Below, piece by piece: positions 1-8,071 of a DNA stretch of 64,000 nucleotides. The translations under genes and the position numbers were made by a program. Positions within the stretch are counted from its first letter, which is position 1. Every line of letters begins with the position of its first letter. This DNA is from Dyadobacter sandarakinus (lineage in GTDB: Bacteria > Bacteroidota > Bacteroidia > Cytophagales > Spirosomataceae), in contig NZ_CP056775.1 of NCBI RefSeq assembly GCF_016894445.1, positions 4,886,001 through 4,950,000 on the forward strand, in the 5' to 3' direction. The notes beneath the pieces were generated by a model. That model saw nothing but the letters and a program-made list of their open reading frames with translations. It searched no databases and was not told the origin of the DNA.

Positions 1-783
1 TCCCGATTGCAGCGGCATATCCAGGTATTTGCAAATGTTGCTCCGCTCGTTCATGACATCCAGTATATCCATCGGAAAGCCCGCAGGATATGCATACTGC
101 AGCCTGATCCATTCAATGCCTTCCACATCGGACAGCCGCAGCATCAGGTCAGACAGGTTTCTTTTTTTATAAATATCAAGACCGTAGTAAGTAAGGTCCT
201 GCGCAATGAGGATGAGCTCTTTGGTGCCTCTTTTTGCCAGTGATTGCGCCTCTTTTACAAGTTCCTCAATAGGACGGGATATGTGTCCGCCGCGCATCAG
301 CGGGATGGCACAAAAGCTGCACGGGCGATCACAGCCTTCTGCAATTTTCAGGTATGCAAAATGGGCAGGCGTAGTAAGCAGTCGTTCGCCGACGAGCTCG
401 TGTTTGTAATCGGCTTTCAGGGTTTTGAGCAGGCGCGGTAGCTCGTTGGTGCCAAACCATGCATCTACCGTAGGAATCTCAACAGAAAGCTCATCTTTGT
501 ACCGGTGAGAGAGGCAGCCGGTAACATATACTTTGTCTACAATACCGGCAGCCTTGGCATCGGCATACCTCAGAATCGTTTCAATGGATTCTTCCTTGGC
601 ACCGTCAATAAATCCGCAGGTATTGATCACCACGATCTGGGAGTCGTCCTTTTTGGATTCGTGGGCCACATTAAATCCGTTTCCTTTCAGCTGTGTGTAC
701 AGAACTTCGGAGTCCACAAGGTTTTTGGAGCAACCCAGTGTTACGATATTGACTTTGTTTTTAACTATTCCTTTGGTTTTCAT
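1..783 (-). CDS. rimO: Ribosomal protein S12 methylthiotransferase RimO (3' end beyond window)
   Basis: Radical-SAM enzyme that adds a methylthio group to an aspartate of ribosomal protein S12. The visible 261 residues start at the ATG at 781-783 and run off the left edge. The N-terminal UPF0004 domain shows TLGCSKNLVDSE, NTCGF and VTGCLS, which carry the three cysteines of the auxiliary Fe-S cluster. The radical-SAM motif CDRPCSFCAIP follows at about residue 145. LGCSKN with the rest of the N-terminal domain favours RimO over the tRNA enzyme MiaB. In many Bacteroidota rimO lies directly after ftsY; here about 2 kb of other genes separate them. The C-terminal TRAM domain is outside the window. 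Confidence 0.93.
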   Translation of the reverse strand, partial: MKTKGIVKNKVNIVTLGCSKNLVDSEVLYTQLKGNGFNVAHESKKDDSQIVVINTCGFIDGAKEESIETILRYADAKAAGIVDKVYVTGCLSHRYKDELSVEIPTVDAWFGTNELPRLLKTLKADYKHELVGERLLTTPAHFAYLKIAEGCDRPCSFCAIPLMRGGHISRPIEELVKEAQSLAKRGTKELILIAQDLTYYGLDIYKKRNLSDLMLRLSDVEGIEWIRLQYAYPAGFPMDILDVMNERSNICKYLDMPLQSG

Positions 784-911
784 TGGTATGAGCTGGGGCC
801 ACAGGCATTCAGCTATCGGCTTACATGGTTAAAACTGCATTTCCCGTCAAAGTGACTGATTATGAACGGTGAAATGGGGTGCAAAGTTCGGGAAAAATCA
901 GACAGGAACTA

Positions 912-1526
912 CTATGAGATCAGGGGAAATGCAGTAACGCAGAAGGTGGCCGGTATCTTTTTAAAATATTCATGGATCACCCAGTCACCCGGCATTTTGT
1001 CTGAGAGAACAAAATAATCACCATTTGTAAGATAGTACCTTGTAAAAGCAAATCTTGCCTTTGCATTATTATGAACCACCACAATCCTTTCAATATCCCC
1101 ATTTTTCAGCCTGAGGCTGCTGTCTGAAAATGTAATTTCAAGTTCATGTTCTTCCGGGAAAGTTTCAATGGTAACTCCCTGTACATTGTTCCAATGGTTG
1201 AGATCCATAACAATCACGAATAGTCCCAAACCTATGCATGCCAGGCTTGTTACAAGCAGCAAGAGCCACACCAGGATCTGATAACTGACATCCGGTCCGA
1301 TGTATATGGTAAATATTAGTTTCAGAAGCATGCTGCCTATTGGAAGCATGAAGTACCCGGGCAGATTGGATGAGGTCAGGAAATAATACCAGGCTGTGAT
1401 CTTGTAAGTACGCTTTACTTTCAGAGGCGAGTTGGAGCCGATCGTGTCCCTTGTATGCCGGAGCATCCACCACAAAATGAGGCTTGCAGGTACGAAAATA
1501 ATCAGGAAAACAATGAGTGTATCCAT
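912..1526 (-). CDS. Membrane protein of unknown function, paralogue of the gene at 1681-2295
   Basis: I do not recognise a family name. The 204 residues have three hydrophobic segments (about 2-20, 55-75 and 84-108) followed by a soluble tail of about 90 residues rich in beta-forming residues and reminiscent of a PH-like fold. The layout, length and several positions match the neighbouring 204-residue protein: NHW at the end of the last helix, an ER/GVD-type motif, a tyrosine-rich YY stretch and a final ExFKK/KYFEK helix. The two are therefore paralogues, although diverged. It sits between rimO and a scar copy of the ftsY 3' end, in a cluster that is normally compact. No function can be inferred. 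Confidence 0.65.
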   Translation of the reverse strand: MDTLIVFLIIFVPASLILWWMLRHTRDTIGSNSPLKVKRTYKITAWYYFLTSSNLPGYFMLPIGSMLLKLIFTIYIGPDVSYQILVWLLLLVTSLACIGLGLFVIVMDLNHWNNVQGVTIETFPEEHELEITFSDSSLRLKNGDIERIVVVHNNAKARFAFTRYYLTNGDYFVLSDKMPGDWVIHEYFKKIPATFCVTAFPLIS

Positions 1527-1630
1527 AAAAAAGGTATCTTATGACCGATGTCTTTAAGATACCTTCATTTCGCAAGAACTGCATTAAACATTGTATCCTG
1601 CGGCTACTTGCAGGGATTAACGGAATTAAT

Positions 1631-1674
1631 CCTACTTCTTAAACAACGAGTCCACAAACTCCGATCGGTCGAAT
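1631..1674 (-). repeat. Displaced 44-bp copy of the ftsY 3' end
   Basis: These 44 bases match 2810-2853, the last codons and stop of ftsY, in the same orientation with 42 of 44 positions identical (mismatches at positions 35 and 41 of the repeat). It has no upstream ftsY reading frame, so it is a remnant and not a gene. The two copies bracket the segment that holds the paralogous membrane protein and the toxin-antitoxin pair. A tandem duplication or an insertion event next to ftsY would leave such a scar. Confidence 0.9.
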
Positions 1675-1680
1675 TATGAA

Positions 1681-2295
1681 CTACTTAGGGATCTTGGGAA
1701 ACCAACATTTGTGGTTGGTATAGTTTAGCTTTTCAAAATATTTGAAAATGTCCTCTACTCCGTATGTGCCACCGGGAATAATTACCTTGGTATCGTCTAT
1801 CAGGCTAAACTGATAATAGTAAATATTCACTTTGCCACGAGTGTGAAACCGATCAACTCCAATAATGGTTTCGGTTGAGAGCACGCTTTCAGATTCATCT
1901 CTTCTTACTCTTATGATACGACTTCCCGGCTCAAAAAACAGGCTTGTCTCCTTGACATGGCGCCAATGATTGAATAGCAGATTAAGTAAGCCATATCCTA
2001 TAAAATCCATCAGAAATGTTACCAGCAGACTTAATGACTGGGCCATTGTGTCACGAAAGGAACTTGTAATGTAAAACCAAAACATGATCACACCCATGCA
2101 TGCATAAATGATCGCGATTATGCTATCAAGTCTTACAAAATAGCGCCAGGCTGAAGTCGTAAAAAGTGTAGGTTCTTTAAGGATACGCTGCGTCCGGAGA
2201 TTGCTCTGGTAAGTAGCATAAGCAATAAAAAATGGTGGTCCGCATGCTACGGCGAATACGAAAAGCACCAAAAATACGGTCTCGCGAGTTGTCAA
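1681..2295 (-). CDS. Membrane protein of unknown function, paralogue of the gene at 912-1526
   Basis: 204 residues with three predicted membrane helices (about 5-27, 57-78 and 86-110) and a C-terminal soluble domain of about 90 residues, the same plan as its neighbour. The start must be the TTG at 2293-2295: an in-frame TAG lies one codon upstream (2299-2301), and the next methionines fall inside the second helix. That TAG is also where the frame-corrected ParE toxin would end, so toxin and membrane protein lie in the same frame separated by two codons and are probably co-transcribed. The gene lies within the segment bracketed by the ftsY 3'-end repeat. Function unknown. Confidence 0.6.
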   Translation of the reverse strand: MTTRETVFLVLFVFAVACGPPFFIAYATYQSNLRTQRILKEPTLFTTSAWRYFVRLDSIIAIIYACMGVIMFWFYITSSFRDTMAQSLSLLVTFLMDFIGYGLLNLLFNHWRHVKETSLFFEPGSRIIRVRRDESESVLSTETIIGVDRFHTRGKVNIYYYQFSLIDDTKVIIPGGTYGVEDIFKYFEKLNYTNHKCWFPKIPK

Positions 2296-2298
2296 AGA

Positions 2299-2639
2299 CT
2301 ATTGCTTGGGAAGGATACTGATCTTACGGACTGACCTTATTTTTGAAATGCTCCGGCTTGCATGAATTATATTTAAAACCTCAATTCTATCCGATACTTT
2401 GTAAATGATGAGGTAACCTCCATATCGGGCATTCCGGTATTTTTTCGTTTGGGAGCCAAATGCCGGCACTCAGGATGGTGAAGATACCCTGTGGAAAGAC
2501 TCTTGATTAAATCGGATAGTTCATTAATAAAGACAGTGGCGGATCCATACGAGAACGTCTCAATACCATACAGGTAAATATCTTCCAGACTTTGTATAGC
2601 TTCCTGGCTGATGACTACTTCGCGTACTTCGACTTCCAC
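2299..2639 (-). pseudogene. ParE/RelE-type toxin, frameshifted
   Basis: The intact frame gives 88 residues from the ATG at 2637-2639. It opens with a RelE/ParE-like sequence (SQEAIQSLEDIYLYGIETF, ECRHLAPK) and then degenerates after KRKNTG. Adding one A to the A6 run at about 2446-2451 restores KKYRNARYGGYLIIYKV, then RIEVLNIIHASRS and a stop at 2299. That is the normal ParE C-terminus and a total of about 113 residues. So the gene carries a one-base contraction in a homopolymer, which may be a true inactivating mutation, phase variation or a sequence error. The start overlaps the antitoxin gene by 25 bp, as is usual for such pairs. Confidence 0.8.
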
Positions 2640-2779
2640 TTGTCAATGGTTTTTGCCATTTCCTGCATGTTGACAAAAGGACCCTTCTCAACCTCTCTGA
2701 TCATGTTTTTAAACTTTTCTTCACTCAATGCATTTCCTGCAAAGGTCAGATTTGTTTTCGATGTTTTTAGTTTGCCCAT
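2615..2779 (-). CDS. Small antitoxin of the ParE-type pair
   Basis: A 54-residue charged protein beginning MGKLKTSKTNLTFAGNALSE and ending with a lysine-rich helix (DKWKSKYAK). The open frame extends further upstream into the ftsY gene, but the ATG at 2777-2779 is the sensible start because it begins 31 bp after the ftsY stop. Size, charge and the 25-bp overlap with the downstream ParE-like gene identify it as the cognate antitoxin; the family itself I cannot name. Such antitoxins bind and neutralise the toxin and usually repress their own promoter. With the toxin frameshifted it may now be an orphan antitoxin. Confidence 0.65.
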   Translation of the reverse strand: MGKLKTSKTNLTFAGNALSEEKFKNMIREVEKGPFVNMQEMAKTIDKWKSKYAK

Positions 2780-2810
2780 ATCCCAAGTTAGCAAATGCAG
2801 ATTGCAGCTC

Positions 2811-3767
2811 CTACTTCTTAAACAACGAGTCCACAAACTCCGAGCGGTCAAATACCTGCAGATCATCCATTTTCTCACCTACGCCGATGTACTTCACGGG
2901 AATTTTGAATTCATCGGAAATCCCGATGACCACGCCGCCTTTGGCCGTACCGTCGAGTTTGGTAATGGCAAGGGCTGTGATTTCAGTGACTTTAGTAAAC
3001 TCTCTGGCCTGGATCACGGCATTCTGGCCGGTACTGCCGTCGAGTACGAGCAGGACTTCGTGGGGGGCGTCAGGGATGATCTTCTGCATTACCCGCTTGA
3101 TTTTCGAAAGCTCATTCATCAGGTTCACTTTCGTATGAAGGCGGCCTGCTGTATCGATAATGATCACGTCCGCACCTGTTTCACTTCCTTTTTTCAATGC
3201 ATCAAATGCAACTGCGGAAGGATCTGTGTTCATGCCATGGTCGATAACCGGTACGTTGACCCGCTGTCCCCATAATTTCAGCTGATCCACTGCGGCAGCC
3301 CGGAAAGTATCCGCAGCGCCTAGTACCACCTTGTGACCACGCTGATGAAACTGATGTGCCAGCTTGCCGATCGTGGTGGTTTTTCCCACACCATTTACTC
3401 CGACTACCATAATCACAAATGGTTTGGGTAAATGTTCGGTTTCAAAACTGTCGGTTACATCGATGGATTTATTCTCGGTCAGCAGGGCTGCAATTTCTTC
3501 CCGGAGCATCCTGTCGAGCTCGCTGGTCGTAGCGTATTTATCTTTGGCGACCCGCTCTTCAATGCGCCGGATTACCTTCACGGTAGTTTCCACGCCTACA
3601 TCTGAGCTGACGAGTATATCTTCCAGTTCATCCAGTACATCTTCGTCGATGGTAGTTTTGCCGACCAGTGCCTTGGACAGTTTTCCAAAGAAGCTGTCCT
3701 TTGTTTTTTCAAGACCTTTATCTAGCGTTTCCTTTTTCTCTTTGGAAAAAAAACCAAAAAAGCTCAT
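2811..3767 (-). CDS. ftsY: Signal recognition particle receptor FtsY
   Basis: GTPase that docks SRP-ribosome complexes at the inner membrane for co-translational insertion of membrane proteins. The 318 residues comprise a short N-terminal region (MSFFGFFSKEKKE), the four-helix N domain and the G domain. G-domain motifs are GVNGVGKTTTIGKLA (P-loop), DTFRAAA, DTAGR and TKLDGTAKGG. As in many Bacteroidota, the long acidic A domain of enteric FtsY is missing. The gene follows the rpmG/DUF4295 genes but is separated from them by a strong hairpin, so it probably has its own promoter. Its last 44 bp are duplicated 1.18 kb downstream. Confidence 0.97.
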   Translation of the reverse strand: MSFFGFFSKEKKETLDKGLEKTKDSFFGKLSKALVGKTTIDEDVLDELEDILVSSDVGVETTVKVIRRIEERVAKDKYATTSELDRMLREEIAALLTENKSIDVTDSFETEHLPKPFVIMVVGVNGVGKTTTIGKLAHQFHQRGHKVVLGAADTFRAAAVDQLKLWGQRVNVPVIDHGMNTDPSAVAFDALKKGSETGADVIIIDTAGRLHTKVNLMNELSKIKRVMQKIIPDAPHEVLLVLDGSTGQNAVIQAREFTKVTEITALAITKLDGTAKGGVVIGISDEFKIPVKYIGVGEKMDDLQVFDRSEFVDSLFKK

Positions 3768-3801
3768 AGTGCCGGGATGTTAATTTTTCACAAATAAAAC
3801 A

Positions 3802-3828
3802 AAAAAAGTCCCGAATAGGGACTTTTTT
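3802..3828 (-). terminator. Rho-independent terminator after the rpmG-DUF4295 unit
   Basis: AAAAAAGTCCC (3802-3812), loop GAATA, GGGACTTTTTT (3818-3828): a perfect 11-bp stem with flanking A and T runs. On the minus strand it lies after the DUF4295 gene and before ftsY, so it would end transcription of the ribosomal unit. Confidence 0.75.
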
Positions 3829-3837
3829 GCAAATGGG

Positions 3838-4009
3838 GTCTTCGACTGCGCTCAGACTGACAAGGTGGCTTGGCTCAGACTGACAACCCGGCTCGCTCGG
3901 GCTAACAATTCGACTTTGGTCACCGGACAATCATAGATAATTGACTGTTCAATGCACAAATGCTCTTGCGTACGATCAAGTGATTGTCGGTCTGAGCGAA
4001 GTCGAAGAC
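3838..4009. repeat. Inverted pair of the dispersed CTTCGAC..CTCAG repeat
   Basis: 3838-3863 and 3984-4009 are inverted copies of a 26-bp sequence (24 of 26 positions pair) with core CTTCGACTGCGCTCAG. The second copy reaches the stop codon of the DUF4295 gene. Partial copies (GGCTCAGACTGACAA, GGCTCGCTCGGGC) lie between them. The same family recurs at about 52.6, 52.7, 53.3, 60.6, 60.7, 60.9 and 62.1 kb. Confidence 0.8.
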
Positions 4010-4161
4010 TAGTTTTTCAGTGCGCCCTGAACTCCGTCAAGGGGTACGATTTCTTCTTTAAAGGTGTAAGCTCCTGTTTTTGGAGATTTCACGGCTTTAA
4101 TCACTTTGGCAAATGATTTACCGCCTTCTTTTTTCAGGGTAGCAACTACTTTCTTTGCCAT
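4009..4161 (-). CDS. DUF4295 family protein, 50 residues
   Basis: Small basic protein starting MAKKVVATLKKEGGKSFAKV, with an ATG at 4159-4161 and a TAG at 4009-4011. It matches the DUF4295 family, a conserved small protein found in Bacteroidota between rpmG and ftsY. Position and composition suggest a ribosome-associated role, but no function is established. It lies 64 bp after rpmG on the same strand and is probably co-transcribed with it. Its stop codon lies within a copy of the dispersed repeat. Confidence 0.85.
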   Translation of the reverse strand: MAKKVVATLKKEGGKSFAKVIKAVKSPKTGAYTFKEEIVPLDGVQGALKN

Positions 4162-4225
4162 GTCTGTATATGTTTTATGAAGTTATAACTTGTATCAAAA
4201 CCGGTCCCAGGACCTGGTCAGATCA

Positions 4226-4408
4226 TTATTTAATCTCTTTGTGAACCGTATAACGTCTCAGGAATGAATTGAATTTCTTCAGCTCCATACGGCCTGGCGT
4301 GTTCTTGCGATTTTTTGTCGTCACATAACGTGACATTCCTGGAACACCGCTATCTTTTTGTTCTGTGCATTCCAATATGACTTGTACTCTGTTGCCTTTC
4401 TTAGCCAT
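4226..4408 (-). CDS. rpmG: 50S ribosomal protein L33
   Basis: 60-residue L33 starting MAKKGNRVQVILECTEQ, with the conserved YVTTKNRKNTPGRMELKKF core and a C-terminal YTVHKEIK. The open frame extends 19 codons further upstream, but the MAKK start at 4406-4408 matches the family. The four zinc-binding cysteines seen in some L33 proteins are absent (one Cys remains), so this is the zinc-independent form. In many Bacteroidota rpmB (L28) lies immediately upstream. I find no L28 frame in the 264 bp between this gene and the next. Confidence 0.95.
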   Translation of the reverse strand: MAKKGNRVQVILECTEQKDSGVPGMSRYVTTKNRKNTPGRMELKKFNSFLRRYTVHKEIK

Positions 4409-4672
4409 TACTTTCGATCGTTTTACAAAATAGGATTGCAAAAGTAAAGACTTTTGACTTTGCACGCAATAACTGCTTTAAAATATCACGCAATTTTTTG
4501 CATCTAATCAGGTGGAAAGCGCAATGTTAAGGAGTTGCAGCACAGCAAAGTACAGCAAAGTTTACCTACATTAAATGCTATTTTCTGGCACGATTGTTAA
4601 GGAAATTCAGAGCAAACTTGTTTTCTTCGTGATAAGTTTTGCAACAACCTTAATCTGGCGGAAATTTTTAAA

Positions 4673-5251
4673 TTGAAAAAAATGACACTTAAACATTGTA
4701 CTTCTGCGGCCTTTACTGCTCTGGCAGTTTCCCTGCTGATCAGCTGTTCTTCCAAGGAAGATAAGGAAAAATATGATTACTACTATGGCTCGGGAAGTAA
4801 AGTGAGGGAAGAGGCTGCCTTGGTAAAGCTTCAGAACGATCGTAAAAACCCGGTAGATGAGTCGGCACCGATGGCTACTCCTGCTGCCGCACCAGCTCAG
4901 GCCGACGCTGCCAAGCCAGCTGGCGACAGTGCTGCTGCCAAAACCGCCGATGCTTCTAAAGCAGGGGCCGAGGCAGCGCCTGCGGGTCCTCCCAAGCGTA
5001 AGCCTGTTCCTGCTGATGTATTGGCTTTGGTCAACAAACACGCATGTTTTGCCTGCCACCAGGCTTATGATAAGGTAATTGGTCCTGCATACTCGGATGT
5101 TGCCAAAAAGAAATATACTACGGACCAGATCGTGGAGCTGGTGCACAGCCCCAAGCCTGAGCACTGGCCGGGCTATCCTCCGATGGCTCCAATGCCTCAT
5201 GTTCCAAAGGGTGACATCGTGGTAATAGCTACCTGGATCAACTCTTTATAA
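4673..5251 (+). CDS. c-type cytochrome lipoprotein
   Basis: A single-haem protein of about 192 residues, probably anchored in the envelope. It has a signal peptide with lipobox LLISC, an Ala/Pro-rich low-complexity linker (about residues 60-110) and then a cytochrome c domain with haem motif CFACH (about 126-130). A likely axial Met lies in PPMAPMPHVP, and a final helix VVIATWINSL closes the fold. This resembles cytochrome c class I modules that serve as periplasmic electron carriers. Either TTG (4673) or the in-frame ATG (4682) could start it; the TTG adds two lysines that improve the signal peptide. It stands alone and its redox partner is not evident. Confidence 0.85.
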   Translation: MKKMTLKHCTSAAFTALAVSLLISCSSKEDKEKYDYYYGSGSKVREEAALVKLQNDRKNPVDESAPMATPAAAPAQADAAKPAGDSAAAKTADASKAGAEAAPAGPPKRKPVPADVLALVNKHACFACHQAYDKVIGPAYSDVAKKKYTTDQIVELVHSPKPEHWPGYPPMAPMPHVPKGDIVVIATWINSL

Positions 5252-5277
5252 GCTGCATTTGCAGATCGTAATTTGGA

Positions 5278-5302
5278 AGTCCGGCCGGTATCGAGCCGGA
5301 CT
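5278..5302 (+). terminator. Hairpin after the cytochrome gene
   Basis: AGTCCGGC (5278-5285) pairs perfectly with GCCGGACT (5295-5302) around a 9-base loop, 27 bp after the cytochrome stop. The following T tract is weak (TTCGTGGTTTT), so terminator function is only likely. Confidence 0.45.
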
Positions 5303-5361
5303 TTCGTGGTTTTCACATAGTCCCATCCGCACCAGAACTGCCGCATTTGGGGCGGTTGTTA

Positions 5362-5369
5362 TATCTTTG
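5362..5369 (+). promoter_or_regulatory. Candidate -7 element for gatB
   Basis: TATCTTTG matches the Bacteroidota -7 consensus TAnnTTTG and lies 20 bp before the gatB ATG. No well-placed -33 TTTG is seen. Confidence 0.45.
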
Positions 5370-5389
5370 CAAGACAACAGTAACTTGTT

Positions 5390-6883
5390 ATGACCCCAGA
5401 GACTTTGCTACCTGCCGTAATTACAGACGAAGTGTTGGCACAATATGAAACTGTAATAGGACTGGAAGTGCATTGCCAGCTTCTGACAGAATCCAAGCTG
5501 TTTGCCCGTGACCGGAACCTTTTTGGTACGGAGCCTAACACGAATATAGGCCCGCTGACGATTGCGTTGCCGGGAACATTGCCGAAAGTGAACCGCAAAG
5601 CAGTGGAATATGCTGTGCGGCTCGGACTGGCCTGTGGCTGCGAGATCAGCCGCAAGACGATTTTTGACCGCAAAAATTACTTTTATCCCGATTTGCCCAA
5701 AGGATACCAGATATCCCAGGATAAAAGTCCCATTTGCGACAAAGGCGGAGTTACGATTTCGGTAAAAAATGAAGAGGGTAAACTGGTCGAGAAGGTCATA
5801 CGCTTTCACCACATTCACCTGGAAGAGGATGCCGGCAAGTCTGTCCACGACGGCAGTGATACCGAAACGCTGCTCGACTACAACCGGGCAGGTACGCCGC
5901 TGGTTGAAATGGTATCTGAGCCGGACCTGAGATCGGCGGAGGAAACCGGCGCATTTGTAACGGAAATCCGCCGGCTGGTGCGCTACCTGGGCATTAGTGA
6001 TGGCAATATGGAGGAAGGTTCCCTTCGCTGTGATGTCAATATTTCAGTCAGGAAAAGAGGTGCTGCTGAATATGGTACCAAGGTTGAAGTCAAAAATATG
6101 AACTCGATCCGCAACATGATGCGGGCGATTTTGTTTGAAACAAAAAGGCAGGTGACTGCCCTGGAAAGTGGTGATACCATCAGCCAGGAAACTAGAATGT
6201 TTGACGTTGAAACCGGTCAGACTTTCGGAATGCGGGTAAAGGAAACAATGAACGATTACCGCTATTTTCCTGATCCTGACCTCAGTCCGGTTATCATCTC
6301 CGAGCAGTGGCTCAGCGAAATACGCTCACATATGCCTTCCCTGCCGCAGGAGCTGCGTGAAAAATTTACAAACGTTTATGGAATTCCTGCTTATGATGCT
6401 GCCGTACTCACAGATACCCGGGAGCTTGCAGCGTATTTTGAAGCAGTTTGTGCAAATACAAAGCATTACAAATCAGCATCCAACTGGCTGATGGGCCCTG
6501 TAAAATCATTCCTGAATGAGCACGGTGGTGAGATCAGTGCTTTTCCGATCAAACCTGAGGCCCTGGCGGCACTTATTGATCTGACCGAAGATGGTGTGAT
6601 CAGTAACAGTGTGGCTTCACAAAAGATTTTTCCAGCTATGCTGGCATCCCCGGACGAGTCGCCCGCGGATATCGCTTCTGCAAATAACTGGCTGCAAAAC
6701 AGCAATACAAATGAGTTGGAAACGTTGGTAGAGGAGGTTATTGCGTCGATGCCGGACAAGGTAGCGGCCTACCGGAAGGGTAAAAAAGGGCTTATCGGAT
6801 TGTTTGTCGGGGAAGTGATGAAAAAGTCAAATAATACGGCTGATCCCAAGCTCGTAAACCAGCTGCTTGCCCGGAAACTATAA
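5390..6883 (+). CDS. gatB: Asp/Glu-tRNA amidotransferase subunit B
   Basis: Subunit of GatCAB, which converts misacylated Glu-tRNA(Gln) or Asp-tRNA(Asn) to the amidated form. GatB binds the tRNA and activates the carboxylate with ATP. 497 residues, the normal length. The catalytic cradle shows YETVIGLEVHCQL, the GatB signature YYPDLPKGYQISQ-like region (FYPDLPKGYQISQ), HIHLEEDAGK and DYNRAGTPLVE. The C-terminal helical and YqeY-like domains follow, ending LVNQLLARKL. The ATG at 5390 is the first in frame. gatA and gatC are not nearby, which is common in Bacteroidota. Confidence 0.97.
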   Translation: MTPETLLPAVITDEVLAQYETVIGLEVHCQLLTESKLFARDRNLFGTEPNTNIGPLTIALPGTLPKVNRKAVEYAVRLGLACGCEISRKTIFDRKNYFYPDLPKGYQISQDKSPICDKGGVTISVKNEEGKLVEKVIRFHHIHLEEDAGKSVHDGSDTETLLDYNRAGTPLVEMVSEPDLRSAEETGAFVTEIRRLVRYLGISDGNMEEGSLRCDVNISVRKRGAAEYGTKVEVKNMNSIRNMMRAILFETKRQVTALESGDTISQETRMFDVETGQTFGMRVKETMNDYRYFPDPDLSPVIISEQWLSEIRSHMPSLPQELREKFTNVYGIPAYDAAVLTDTRELAAYFEAVCANTKHYKSASNWLMGPVKSFLNEHGGEISAFPIKPEALAALIDLTEDGVISNSVASQKIFPAMLASPDESPADIASANNWLQNSNTNELETLVEEVIASMPDKVAAYRKGKKGLIGLFVGEVMKKSNNTADPKLVNQLLARKL

Positions 6884-6916
6884 GCATACTGTCACAAAAA
6901 AGGTCCACCTGAGATT

Positions 6917-8068
6917 ATGAAAAAGTATATCAAGCCCGTATTTCTTGCCTGCCTTCTTTGCCTTACCGGAATGCTGGCAGTAGCCCAGAACCTGGAACCC
7001 ATGAAGTTTACGGTAAACGGAAAGGTGAAAAATGGTGCGAAGGGTGAAAAGGTCATTCTGGCACAGTCAGCTGCAAACGGTTCCGCGATCGTGATCGACT
7101 CGGCGATGGTAGCCAATGATGGTACTTTCAAATTACAGGGTACAGAAAAGGATAGAGGCAGCTTTTTTACTTTAAATATAGCAGGTCGTCAGAAGGTGGT
7201 TCTGCTGGTGGAAGGCGGCGAGACTTTTAATGTACTTGCAGATGGAACAAGCAAAGATGCCAAAGGAAACGGAGGCGGATCGGAAGTGACAGGTTCCAAA
7301 AATATGGAGTACTATGGAAAGGTTGACCGCCTGATGCAGGACTTCTCCAAAAAAGTGACGGTATGGAACGAGGAATTTGCTGCTGCCGAAGAAAAGAAAG
7401 ACACCAAGAAAATAGCAGAAATACAGCAGGCTTATACCAAGGCTGATCAGGAGCGGCTGGGTGTAATCCGTGGACTGTTGCCTGAAATGGGTACTTCACT
7501 GATTGCGCTTTTTACAGCTAATAACTTCCTGGATCCCGATACAGATCTTCCATTACTTAAAAAGCTGGCAGATAGTTACGACCAGGTAAAACCTACACCT
7601 ACTCTGGCCAGAGCCTTTATTGGGCAGGTGAAGCGCACAGCTGGTCTAGCTGTGGGAGAGCAGGCGCCTGACTTTACCCTGAATGATCCCGAAGGCAAGC
7701 CGCTTGCACTTTCTTCACTCAAAGGAAAATATGTACTGATCGACTTCTGGGCATCATGGTGCGGACCCTGCCGGATGGAAAATCCGAATGTGGTACGGAT
7801 GTACGATAAATTCAAGGACAAAGGTTTCTCTATTTACGGTGTATCCCTGGATGATAATGAGAAAGCCTGGAAAACGGCTATCGCACGTGATAACCTCAAA
7901 TGGCAGCATGGCTCGGAGCTGAAAAAATGGAACTCCGGTGTAGCCCAGACGTACGGCGTGAATGCGATTCCCGCCACTTTCCTGCTCGACCGTGACGGGA
8001 AAATCATTGCTAAAAACCTGCGCGGACCTGCATTGGAAAGCAAGCTTACGGAGTTGCTCGGACAATAA
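6917..8068 (+). CDS. TlpA-like thioredoxin-fold protein with N-terminal DUF4369 domain
   Basis: Envelope thiol-disulfide oxidoreductase. Signal peptide (CLLCLTGMLAVAQ) is followed by a DUF4369-type beta domain (about 30-130), a helical linker and an AhpC/TSA-thioredoxin domain (about 245-383). That domain has GEQAPDFTLND and the redox motif WCGPC at about 281-285. The cis-proline region is AIPATFLLDRDG. The architecture is very common in Bacteroidota, where such proteins are thought to reduce periplasmic thiols, for example during cytochrome c maturation. It begins 33 bp after gatB. The convergent epimerase gene ends only 3 bp downstream. Confidence 0.9.
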   Translation: MKKYIKPVFLACLLCLTGMLAVAQNLEPMKFTVNGKVKNGAKGEKVILAQSAANGSAIVIDSAMVANDGTFKLQGTEKDRGSFFTLNIAGRQKVVLLVEGGETFNVLADGTSKDAKGNGGGSEVTGSKNMEYYGKVDRLMQDFSKKVTVWNEEFAAAEEKKDTKKIAEIQQAYTKADQERLGVIRGLLPEMGTSLIALFTANNFLDPDTDLPLLKKLADSYDQVKPTPTLARAFIGQVKRTAGLAVGEQAPDFTLNDPEGKPLALSSLKGKYVLIDFWASWCGPCRMENPNVVRMYDKFKDKGFSIYGVSLDDNEKAWKTAIARDNLKWQHGSELKKWNSGVAQTYGVNAIPATFLLDRDGKIIAKNLRGPALESKLTELLGQ

Positions 8069-8071
8069 AGA

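Noticed and set aside
2299..2639. Programmed ribosomal frameshift in the ParE-like gene
   Set aside because: The A6 run alone could allow slippage, but no stimulatory structure or conserved slippery heptamer context is evident; a simple base loss is more likely.
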